The translations under genes were made by a program, and so were the position numbers. From an uncultured Clostridia bacterium (GTDB lineage Bacteria > Bacillota > Clostridia > UBA1381): DNA of 5,774 nt. This document shows positions 1-5,774 of the stretch, piece by piece. The notes beneath the pieces are model-generated. The model did no database searches and was not told the origin of the DNA. It worked only from the letters and a program-made list of their open reading frames with translations. Where the stretch lies: contig CAKSPN010000119.1 of NCBI GenBank assembly GCA_934481375.1, forward strand, positions 1 to 5,774. Direction: 5' to 3'. Within the stretch, counting starts at the first letter, position 1. Each line of letters starts with the position of its first letter.

Positions 1-25
1 GTGTACGGCTTGCTTTATCGGCTTA

Positions 26-1321
26 TCAGCCTGTTATGTATATTTTTGTTCCGACGGGGATATGATCGGCAATCCAGTTTATATCCTGCGGGTGCAGACG
101 CACACAGCCGTGCGATATATGCGCTCTTACCGTGCCGTCATATTCGGTGCCGTCATAGTTTAAGAGCGTTGAATGCATTGCATAGCCGCCGTAGAATACA
201 AGGCACGGACCTACATAGTATGACGGATATGTCCAGCGCGCGGTACGGTACTGATACTCGAACTGTCCCTCGATTGTTGGGGTATTCCATGCGCCTATAC
301 CGCACGGCGCCGTATATTCGAGAGTCCAGTTATACTGACTTCCCGTATACACTCTTACGGTGTATTCAGATTTGCTTATCCATACAAGATAGCTCGTTCT
401 TGAATATATTCCGTTTCTGTTTACTGTGGACTGATTGAGATAATCACGTATGACAGGCGACTCGCTTACAAGCAAATCGAGATGATCGCCGAAATCAAGC
501 ACCTGAAGCTCCGAGCCGAACGCTTCGCACAAATCCCTTATCGGAACGAAAACCTTTCCGTCAACCCACACGGGTGCGTGTGAAATGAATGTATCGTTTC
601 CGAAAACGGTTGTGTATTTATTGTCAACATTAAACAGTATTTCGTTTGTACCCGATTTTATGCTTACACTGTTGTATTCCTCCGAATACGAATACTTCGC
701 ATGCAATGCCGCCGCTATTTCATCAGCCGCCGCCATTGCCGTGCCGTCTATAAGTCTTGCGCGTACACTGAAATTGACGGGCGTTTTATCATAATAAACG
801 CATATTCCTTTTTCGTGCAGAGGGTATCCCGTAAATATGAAATTATTGCCCTGGAAAAACGTGCCGTCCTCTTTTTGGTAAACATATGTATGCAAGTCGA
901 CCGTCTGACCGAGCCAGTATCTGTCCGAGTAGTATGTAAAGCCTGCCATACCGCTCACAAGCTTAAGCTTGAAATCCGTTCCGAGCTTATACTGCGGAAG
1001 TTTAAAGTACAGATAAAGGCTTTTTGTATCGGCGTTTACCTCACGCTTATCCGTTCCCAAAAGCTTTCCGTTTGCGTCATAAATCTCAAACACGGCGGTG
1101 TCGGCTATGGGAACCATTACATCTTCCATTATAATATCAAAGCCGAGTGCGTCGGAAAAATATTCCGGATTGGTTTCGGGTGTGATTTTATCCTCTTTGG
1201 CAGTTGCGGTTAAAGCTGTTTCCGCAGTGGTTTCCTCGGTTTCCGGGTTTTCGGCGAACGCTGCCGATGACAGCGAAAGAACTGCCGTAATAAGCAGTGC
1301 CGTAAGTTTTGTTATTTTCAT
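26..1321 (-). CDS. Exported L,D-transpeptidase (YkuD family) with copper-amine-oxidase-like N-terminal domain
   Basis: Complete gene of 431 residues, ATG start, TGA stop. Residues 1-23 form a signal peptide: lysines at 2 and 5, a hydrophobic core, then AFA with likely cleavage before Glu24. A Thr/Glu/Ala-rich stretch (24-50) may act as a linker. Residues 51-185 are beta-rich-looking but not recognised. Residues about 195-285 resemble the copper amine oxidase N-terminal (stalk) domain, including the VFVPIRDLCEAFG segment (257-269). The catalytic YkuD domain covers about 308-430, with His383 and the signature SHGCVRL at 403-409; Cys406 is the expected nucleophile. The family makes 3-3 peptidoglycan cross-links or anchors proteins to peptidoglycan outside the membrane; which of these applies here cannot be told. 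The start is supported by GGGAG at 1330-1334, 8 nt upstream. It lies 76 nt after ymdB and has its own promoter. Family assignment is firm; the stalk domain is less so. Confidence 0.93.
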   Translation of the reverse strand: MKITKLTALLITAVLSLSSAAFAENPETEETTAETALTATAKEDKITPETNPEYFSDALGFDIIMEDVMVPIADTAVFEIYDANGKLLGTDKREVNADTKSLYLYFKLPQYKLGTDFKLKLVSGMAGFTYYSDRYWLGQTVDLHTYVYQKEDGTFFQGNNFIFTGYPLHEKGICVYYDKTPVNFSVRARLIDGTAMAAADEIAAALHAKYSYSEEYNSVSIKSGTNEILFNVDNKYTTVFGNDTFISHAPVWVDGKVFVPIRDLCEAFGSELQVLDFGDHLDLLVSESPVIRDYLNQSTVNRNGIYSRTSYLVWISKSEYTVRVYTGSQYNWTLEYTAPCGIGAWNTPTIEGQFEYQYRTARWTYPSYYVGPCLVFYGGYAMHSTLLNYDGTEYDGTVRAHISHGCVRLHPQDINWIADHIPVGTKIYITG

Positions 1322-1360
1322 ATTTTACTCTCCCTTTGCATAATTTTTCTCATATACTGT

Positions 1361-1390
1361 ATTTTAGCATATGACGCAAATCAATGTCAA
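1361..1390 (-). promoter_or_regulatory. Sigma-A-type promoter of the L,D-transpeptidase gene
   Basis: On the minus strand the -35 box TTGACA (1385-1390) is a perfect consensus. It is followed after 18 bases by TAAAAT (1361-1366), five of six to consensus, preceded by TGC, an extended -10. Transcription would begin near 1354, giving a leader of about 33 nt. The -35 box lies only 7 bases beyond the ymdB stop codon. Confidence 0.75.
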
Positions 1391-1397
1391 TACATAT

Positions 1398-2174
1398 TTA
1401 TTCAGTAATATAAATTCTTTCCGTATCGGTGCATTTGCCGTTTTCGTCAATATCGAAGATACAGCCGCAAAAACGTCCTTTGCCGTTTGCCAGTTCGAAT
1501 TTCTGAGGCATACCGTTGGTGAAACGCTTTATTATGCTGTGCGGATTAAGACCGAGAACGGATATATCGGGACCGGTCATTCCGAGGTCGGAGATGTATC
1601 CCGTGCCGTGGGGGAGTATTTTGTTGTCCGCTGTCTGAACGTGCGTATGCGTGCCGAAAACCGCACTTACACGCCCGTCGAGAAAATGCCCCATTGCTTC
1701 TTTTTCGCTTGTAGCCTCTGCGTGGAAATCCACAAGAATTATATTTGTTTTGCTTTTTAAGTTTTCTATTTCACGTTCGGCGGCTTCAAAAGGAGAGTCG
1801 GCAGGCTCCATATACGTTCTGCCGATAATGTTTATCACACCGACCTTAACTCCGTTTGATGTGGAAAGCACCATTGAGCCGCTGCCCGGACATTCGGAAT
1901 TAAAGTTTGCCGGGCGGATAACGTTTCCTTCATATTTCATTATATCCGCAATTTCACGCACGTTCCACGTATGATTGCCGAGAGTAATCCCCTCCACGCC
2001 GGCACATGTAAGTTCATCATACGCCGCACGTGACAAGCCTCTGCCGTGGCTTGCGTTCTCGCCGTTTGCGATAACGAAGTCTATTGATTTTTGATATTTC
2101 AGCTCCTGTACATATTTAAAAAGCATATCACGTCCCGTGCGGCAGAACACGTCGCCTATACAAAGTATTTTCAT
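1398..2174 (-). CDS. ymdB: YmdB-family metallophosphoesterase (cyclic nucleotide phosphodiesterase)
   Basis: 258 residues, the usual length for this family, and complete with a TAA stop. The chosen ATG at 2174 starts MKILCIGDVF, the normal family N-terminus, and has GGAGG at 2179-2183, only 4 nt away; the open frame extends upstream but that part is not family-like. Visible metal-site residues are Asp8 (GDVF), Glu39 and Asn40 (GENASHG), Asn67 and His68 (GNHTW), His151 (DFHAE), and His176 and His178 (GTHTH), the complete calcineurin-like dinuclear set. In Bacillus subtilis YmdB hydrolyses 2',3'-cyclic nucleotides in vitro, is needed for biofilm and motility decisions, and associates with RNase Y; that is family knowledge, not shown here. 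It lies 108 nt downstream of rny in the same direction. A hairpin with a T-tract between them suggests partial attenuation. Confidence 0.95.
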   Translation of the reverse strand: MKILCIGDVFCRTGRDMLFKYVQELKYQKSIDFVIANGENASHGRGLSRAAYDELTCAGVEGITLGNHTWNVREIADIMKYEGNVIRPANFNSECPGSGSMVLSTSNGVKVGVINIIGRTYMEPADSPFEAAEREIENLKSKTNIILVDFHAEATSEKEAMGHFLDGRVSAVFGTHTHVQTADNKILPHGTGYISDLGMTGPDISVLGLNPHSIIKRFTNGMPQKFELANGKGRFCGCIFDIDENGKCTDTERIYITE

Positions 2175-2191
2175 AAGACCTCCATAATAAT

Positions 2192-2262
2192 AAAAAAAGG
2201 AGCGGTACGGAAAGGTAGAAACAAAACCCCGAAAATCGTGGTTTTCAATCCGTATCAGCCCC
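2192..2262 (-). terminator. Hairpin plus T-tract between rny and ymdB (terminator or attenuator)
   Basis: Reading the minus strand, GGGGC (2258-2262) pairs with GCTCC (2199-2203, one G-U), and TACGGA (2249-2254) pairs with TCCGTA (2206-2211). A small internal loop separates the two helices. The 37-nt interior can fold further through AAAACC and GGTTTT. Seven T follow directly (2192-2198). The shape fits a Rho-independent terminator with a long loop. Because the ymdB ribosome binding site starts 9 bases later and no clear ymdB promoter is seen, partial readthrough is more likely than full termination. Confidence 0.55.
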
Positions 2263-2282
2263 AATTTTTTAATTCTCAGTGC

Positions 2283-3842
2283 CTATTTGGCATAACCCAC
2301 AACTCTTGTTTCACGGATAAGACTGATTTTTATCTGTCCGGGATACTCAAGTTCGTTTTCAAAGCGGTTTGCAATTTCCTTTGCAACAAGAACCATGCCG
2401 TCGTCCGAAACCTTTTCGGGCTTAATCATAACTCTGATTTCACGGCCTGCCTGTATAGCAAATGATTTTTCGACACCGTCGAAGCTGTCGGCAATTTCTT
2501 CAAGCTTTTGCAGACGCTTGATGTAAGTTTCGAGATTTTCACGTCTTGCTCCGGGACGTGCCGCCGAAATGGCGTCCGCCGCCTGAACGAGCGACGCAAC
2601 AAGCGTTTCCGGCTCAACATCGCCGTGATGCGCCATAATTGCGTGGATAACGTCCTTGCTCTCACGGAACTTGCGTGCAATATCCGCACCTATGGTAACG
2701 TGCGAGCCTTCAACCTCGTGGTCAACAGCCTTGCCTATATCATGCAGAAGTCCTGCACGCTTTGCAAGAGCCACATCGCAGCCGAGTTCGCCTGCCATTA
2801 CGCCGGCGAGGTGCGATACCTCTATACTGTGTCTTAAAACATTCTGACCGTAGCTGGTTCTGAATTTAAGCTTACCTAAAAGCTTAATAAGCTCGGGGTG
2901 CAAGCCGTGTACGCCTGTTTCAAACGTAGCGCTTTCGCCCTCCTGCTTAATGATTGCGTCAACCTCTTTGCGGGCTTTCTCAACCGTTTCCTCAATCCTT
3001 GCCGGATGAATTCTTCCGTCCACTATGAGCTTTTCAAGAGCAACTCTTGCAACCTCACGGCGTATCGGGTCAAAGCTCGATACGATAACGGCTTCGGGAG
3101 TATCGTCAATGATAAGGTCAACGCCCGTAAAGTTTTCAAGCGTTCTTATATTGCGTCCCTCACGGCCTATTATACGGCCCTTCATTTCATCATTCGGCAG
3201 ATTAACAACAGAAACGGTAGTTTCGGCAACATGATCTGCGGCAACTTTCTGGATCGACAAAGCAACAATGTTCTTTGCTTTCTTCTCAGCAGTTTCCTTT
3301 GCCTCTTGCTCAATTTCTTTAACCATAACAGCCGCCTCGTGCCTTGTACGGGTTTCGATGTCGCGGAGAAGCATTGTTCTTGCTTCGTCCTTTGTCATAC
3401 CCGAAATTTTCTCAAGGGCGTCCGTCTGCTGCTGTTTAATCTCTGTTATTTCCTGTTCTTTCTTTTCAAGATTTTTAAGTCTTGCGTTTAATGACTGTTC
3501 TTTCTTTTCAAGATTGTCTGTCTTTTTGTCTAAAGTTTCCTCTTTCTGATTAAGCCTGCGTTCCTGGCGGTTAAGCTCATTTCTGCGTTCTTTCACCTCG
3601 TGGTCAAAGTCGCTTCTGAGCTTCTGATTTTCTTCTTTTGCTTCAAGAAGAAGCTCGCGCTTTTTATCTTTGCCTGCTTTTTCAGCGTCTGAAATTATAG
3701 ATTTTGCTTTTTCTTCCGCACCGCCGAACAGCGCCTCAGCTGTCTTTTTTCTGTGAGCGATACCTGCATTGAAGCAGACTATACCGCACACCGCACAGAC
3801 AACTGCCGCAGCTGCGACGATGATAATATCTATAGTATTTAT
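2283..3842 (-). CDS. rny: Ribonuclease Y, membrane-anchored endoribonuclease, probable AUA start
   Basis: Cleaves 5'-monophosphorylated single-stranded RNA and starts mRNA decay as part of the Firmicute degradation machinery at the membrane. Numbered from the proposed start (519 residues): a hydrophobic anchor at about 4-29, then a long charged coiled coil at about 35-190. The KH domain has GREG at 226-229 in GRIIGREGRN. The HD domain has the catalytic His-Asp at 367-368 in LLHDIGKA, almost the same numbers as in B. subtilis RNase Y (368-369, 520 residues). The first conventional start codon is a GTG at 3791 (502 residues), but it cuts the anchor in half and has no ribosome binding site. The only strong one (3850-3857) points to an ATA at 3842. 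From the in-frame TAA at 3884 to that GTG there is no ATG, GTG, TTG or CTG in frame. The stop is TAG. Function is certain; the start codon is an inference. Confidence 0.96.
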   Translation of the reverse strand: MNTIDIIIVAAAAVVCAVCGIVCFNAGIAHRKKTAEALFGGAEEKAKSIISDAEKAGKDKKRELLLEAKEENQKLRSDFDHEVKERRNELNRQERRLNQKEETLDKKTDNLEKKEQSLNARLKNLEKKEQEITEIKQQQTDALEKISGMTKDEARTMLLRDIETRTRHEAAVMVKEIEQEAKETAEKKAKNIVALSIQKVAADHVAETTVSVVNLPNDEMKGRIIGREGRNIRTLENFTGVDLIIDDTPEAVIVSSFDPIRREVARVALEKLIVDGRIHPARIEETVEKARKEVDAIIKQEGESATFETGVHGLHPELIKLLGKLKFRTSYGQNVLRHSIEVSHLAGVMAGELGCDVALAKRAGLLHDIGKAVDHEVEGSHVTIGADIARKFRESKDVIHAIMAHHGDVEPETLVASLVQAADAISAARPGARRENLETYIKRLQKLEEIADSFDGVEKSFAIQAGREIRVMIKPEKVSDDGMVLVAKEIANRFENELEYPGQIKISLIRETRVVGYAK

Positions 3843-4079
3843 AGTAATACACCCCCTGTAAAAATAAATTCTTTTGCGAATTTAATTTTGGACACTCCAA
3901 AACCTGCGCCGGGGGTCTGTCTTAAAACGACTGCTTTCCATAAATATACGGTGATCCGTGCGGACGCTTGCAGGTCTTGTCCTTGCGGATACAATGAGCA
4001 GTCTTTTTACAAAACGACTCCCGTTTCAGTTTAGGAAAAATCCTATTTACAGAAAACAAGTTTTTAAAGAATATTAAGC
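3843..4079 (-). promoter_or_regulatory. Long, probably structured 5' leader of rny
   Basis: About 237 nt lie between the predicted transcription start and the proposed rny start, unusually long for a housekeeping gene. Helices found by eye, as plus coordinates: 4032-4036 with 4041-4045; P1 4016-4023 with 3910-3917 (one mismatch); P2 3997-4003 with 3929-3935; P3 3986-3990 with 3954-3958; P4 3979-3982 with 3962-3965; P5 3947-3951 with 3938-3942. P2 encloses P3 and P5 as a three-way junction. The P4 loop (3970-3975, ACCUGC in RNA) is complementary to 3902-3907, a possible pseudoknot. Closer to the gene are a perfect 7-bp hairpin (3886-3892 with 3896-3902) and an AT-rich one (3878-3884 with 3865-3871) followed by U5. 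I do not recognise any riboswitch consensus. It could be a cis-regulator, or a stable RNA overlapping the leader. Confidence 0.5.
3850..3857 (-). promoter_or_regulatory. Ribosome binding site that decides the rny start
   Basis: The minus strand reads AGGGGGTG, which can pair over eight positions with the anti-Shine-Dalgarno sequence, one of them a G-U pair. The G-run ends 9 nt before the ATA at 3842, a normal distance. It is only 3 nt before the ATT at 3848, which is too close, and 60 nt from the GTG at 3791, which is far out of range. Confidence 0.7.
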
Positions 4080-4085
4080 TATTAT

Positions 4086-4114
4086 ATTGTATAACAATTT
4101 GAACTCCGTGTCAA
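4086..4114 (-). promoter_or_regulatory. Sigma-A-type promoter of rny
   Basis: On the minus strand a perfect -35 box TTGACA (4109-4114) is followed by exactly 17 bases and then TACAAT (4086-4091), five of six to the -10 consensus. Transcription would start near 4079. A second box, TATAAT (4081-4086), overlaps but is 22 bases from the -35 and so less likely. The distance to the coding region creates the long rny leader. Confidence 0.75.
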
Positions 4115-4188
4115 GTTTTTCTTTTTAATGTTACAATTAATAAACTTTTCTGAAAGAAAAATTTAACATTTAAAAAAATGGGGAATAT

Positions 4189-4231
4189 TTAAGCGTAAAA
4201 AGCAATATATATTATATATTGTGACGCTTAA
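4189..4231. repeat. Two-tier interrupted inverted repeat in the rny-glgB divergent region
   Basis: Outer arms TTAAGCGT (4189-4196) and ACGCTTAA (4224-4231) are perfect 8-base complements. Inside lies a perfect 19-base palindrome centred on 4212, CAATATATA then T then TATATATTG (4203-4221). Between outer and inner arms are AAAAAG on the left and TG on the right. Neither side is followed directly by a T-tract, and no gene ends here, so a terminator is unlikely. An operator for a dimeric regulator, a cruciform or a relic of a small element are all possible; the sequence does not choose between them. Confidence 0.6.
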
Positions 4232-4289
4232 TCTAAACCATATGTCAAAATATACAAAATAATTGGCATAATTTATATTTTTTTTGATA

Positions 4290-4318
4290 TTTACTAATAA
4301 AAATAAATGTGATATAAT
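4290..4318 (+). promoter_or_regulatory. Sigma-A-type promoter of glgB
   Basis: TTTACT (4290-4295, four of six to the -35 consensus), 17 bases, then a perfect TATAAT (4313-4318) preceded by TGA, an extended -10 that can compensate for the weaker -35. An eight-T run at 4278-4285 lies just upstream and could act as an UP-like element. The start would be near 4325, giving a leader of about 53 nt. Confidence 0.7.
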
Positions 4319-4358
4319 ATACATATCAGCATATATGATTAATGCGGAAGAAACCGGT

Positions 4359-4364
4359 AAGGAG
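4359..4364 (+). promoter_or_regulatory. Ribosome binding site of glgB, long spacing
   Basis: AAGGAG is a good match to the Shine-Dalgarno consensus but lies 13 nt before the ATG at 4378, longer than usual. An in-frame ATG at 4342 lies upstream of it and has no ribosome binding site of its own, so the later ATG is preferred. Confidence 0.55.
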
Positions 4365-4377
4365 TTGTTGGAAAATA

Positions 4378-5774
4378 ATGACACAAGAGAAAAATACGGC
4401 GCTTATAAGCAGCTTTCAGACATATCTGTTTAATAGAGGGGACAATTTTGAATCATACAAGATGCTTGGCCCGCATAAAATTTCTTTGGGTACAAGGCGT
4501 GTATGGCGGTTTGCGGTCTGGGCGCCGAATGCCGCATCAGTACATCTTACGGGTGAGTTCAACGGCTGGGAAAAAGGCAGAGAATTTGAAAAAATCGCCG
4601 ATACGGGAGTATGGTTCGCAACGGAGGAGAATATTTCCGAGGGGGCTCTGTATAAATATATTATTACCGCATCGGACGGAGAGGAATATTACAAAGCCGA
4701 CCCGTATGCTTTTCGTGCGGAGCTTCGCCCCGGGACAGCATCCGTGGTGTACGAGCCGCAGGAGTACGAATGGACGGACGGCGACCGGCTTAAAAAGCGC
4801 AGCGAGGGTGATAATCTCGAAAAGCCGATGAATATATATGAAATACATTTCGGTTCGTGGAAAGTGCATGAGGACGGCTCTTTCTACAATTACTGCGAGC
4901 TTGCGGACGAGCTTGTGCCGTATGTTTCGGATATGGGATATACGCACATCGAGCTTATGCCGCTTACGGAGTATCCGTTTGACGGTTCGTGGGGTTATCA
5001 GGTTACGGGTTATTTCGCCGTTACTTCAAGATACGGCACGCCCGAACAGTTCAAATATTTTATAAACAAGTGCCACCGTGCCGGAATATCCGTAATAATG
5101 GACTGGGTACCGGCGCATTTCCCGCGTGACGCACACGGCTTGCGTATGTTCGACGGCACGCCCGTTTACGAGTATGCCGACCCGAGAATGGGCGAGCACA
5201 AGGACTGGGGAACGATGGTATTCGATTATTCAAAGGCGGAGGTCGTTTCGTTTCTTATTTCATCGGCGTATTTCTGGGCGGACGAGTATCATATAGACGG
5301 TTTGCGCGTAGACGCCGTATCTTCTATGCTTTACCGTGATTATTCACGCAATGACGGCGAGTGGATTGCCAACAAGTACGGCGGAAACGGAAACCTTGAA
5401 GCGGTGGATTTCTTAAGAAAGCTTAACAAGACCATGTGCACGGAGTTCCCGAACTTTATAATGATTGCGGAGGAAAGCACGGCATGGCCCATGGTTACCG
5501 CACCGCCCGAAAATGACGGTTTGGGATTTAACTTCAAGTGGAATATGGGCTGGATGAACGATTCTCTGCGTTATATGAGTATGGATCCGTATTTCAGAAA
5601 GGACAACCACTCACTGCTTACGTTCCTTATGATGTACGCCTACAGCGAGAATTTCATACTTGCGCTTTCACATGATGAAGTCGTTCACGGCAAAAAGTCC
5701 CTGATAGACAAGATGTTCGGGACATATGATGAAAAGTTTGACGCATACAAGGCTTTTCTCGGATACTTTATGAC
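4378..5774 (+). CDS. glgB: 1,4-alpha-glucan branching enzyme, GH13 (3' end outside window)
   Basis: Makes alpha-1,6 branches in glycogen by cutting an alpha-1,4 chain and transferring the piece; cytoplasmic. The frame is open for 465 residues to the window edge, so it is partial only because the window ends. Residues about 25-125 form the CBM48 domain (FAVWAPNAASVHLTGEFNGW at 45-64). The GH13 barrel follows, with IYEIHFGSW at 153-161, ELMPLTEYP at 192-200 and DWVPAHFP at 242-249. The nucleophile is Asp312 in GLRVDAV, the acid/base Glu365 in AEEST, and the transition-state Asp433 in SHDEVVHGKKS, so all catalytic residues are present. The protein starts almost directly at CBM48 and lacks the extra N1 domain of E. 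coli GlgB. The missing remainder should be the end of the barrel and the C-terminal beta domain. It is divergent from rny; no other glycogen gene is visible. An alternative ATG at 4342 would add 12 residues. Confidence 0.96.
   Translation, partial: MTQEKNTALISSFQTYLFNRGDNFESYKMLGPHKISLGTRRVWRFAVWAPNAASVHLTGEFNGWEKGREFEKIADTGVWFATEENISEGALYKYIITASDGEEYYKADPYAFRAELRPGTASVVYEPQEYEWTDGDRLKKRSEGDNLEKPMNIYEIHFGSWKVHEDGSFYNYCELADELVPYVSDMGYTHIELMPLTEYPFDGSWGYQVTGYFAVTSRYGTPEQFKYFINKCHRAGISVIMDWVPAHFPRDAHGLRMFDGTPVYEYADPRMGEHKDWGTMVFDYSKAEVVSFLISSAYFWADEYHIDGLRVDAVSSMLYRDYSRNDGEWIANKYGGNGNLEAVDFLRKLNKTMCTEFPNFIMIAEESTAWPMVTAPPENDGLGFNFKWNMGWMNDSLRYMSMDPYFRKDNHSLLTFLMMYAYSENFILALSHDEVVHGKKSLIDKMFGTYDEKFDAYKAFLGYFM

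Noticed and set aside
1..438. Plus-strand open frame of 145 codons
   Set aside because: It is antisense to the well-supported transpeptidase gene, is rich in Arg, Tyr and Ser, and resembles no family. The other long frames opposite rny and ymdB are rejected for the same reason.
2172..2186. A four-codon minus-strand ORF overlapping the ymdB ribosome binding site, whose TGA overlaps the ymdB ATG
   Set aside because: It consists mainly of the Shine-Dalgarno sequence itself and has no ribosome binding site; most likely chance.
2175..2264. 30-residue N-terminal extension of YmdB to an earlier start at 2264
   Set aside because: The extension covers the hairpin and the GGAGG site, and homologues begin at the later ATG (2174).
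3860..3884. AT-rich hairpin followed by U5 just before the rny ribosome binding site, considered as a leader terminator
   Set aside because: The stem has only one G-C pair, too weak for an efficient intrinsic terminator. It is kept only as part of the leader description.
3882..3941. A 19-codon minus-strand ORF in the rny leader (ATG at 3941, TAA at 3882-3884), in the same frame as rny
   Set aside because: It has no ribosome binding site at a usable distance, its ATG is inside the P5 hairpin, and the peptide is arginine-rich without recognisable pattern. A regulatory upstream ORF is possible but unsupported.
4243..4248. A second minus-strand TTGACA upstream of the palindrome
   Set aside because: No -10 box lies at 16-19 bases; the nearest TATAAT is 26 bases away, inside the palindrome.

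Overview
The window looks like a low-to-moderate GC Firmicute, most likely a gut-type clostridium. The evidence is the rny-ymdB gene pair, strong AGGAGG-type ribosome binding sites, sigma-A-type promoters with AT-rich spacers, and an exported L,D-transpeptidase carrying a copper-amine-oxidase-like domain, all typical of Clostridia. This assignment is an inference from gene content; no taxonomic marker is present.

Layout. Three genes lie on the minus strand, read from right to left: rny (RNase Y, 2283-3842), ymdB (metallophosphoesterase, 1398-2174) and an exported YkuD-type L,D-transpeptidase (26-1321). One gene, glgB (glycogen branching enzyme, from 4378), runs rightwards and is cut by the window end. 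Between rny and glgB is an AT-rich divergent control region of about 535 bases. It holds a promoter for each direction, a 43-base interrupted inverted repeat, and a long rny leader of about 237 nt.

How the genes relate. rny and ymdB form a conserved pair: RNase Y is a membrane-anchored endoribonuclease that starts mRNA decay, and YmdB is a phosphodiesterase linked genetically and physically to it in Bacillus. A hairpin followed by seven T separates them and may lower ymdB expression relative to rny. The transpeptidase has its own promoter immediately after the ymdB stop, with no terminator between, so it may receive both readthrough and its own transcripts. glgB is divergent and concerns glycogen; nothing visible ties it functionally to the other three.

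Most interesting points. (1) The rny reading frame has no ATG, GTG, TTG or CTG that would include its membrane anchor. A strong ribosome binding site sits 9 nt before an in-frame ATA, and starting there restores the anchor and a length of 519 residues. (2) The rny leader can fold, by eye, into a nested three-way junction with a possible pseudoknot that competes with a hairpin nearer the start codon. I do not recognise it as a known riboswitch family. No transposon, CRISPR array, tRNA or rRNA was seen. Positions 1-25 are the region downstream of the transpeptidase and show no complete terminator.
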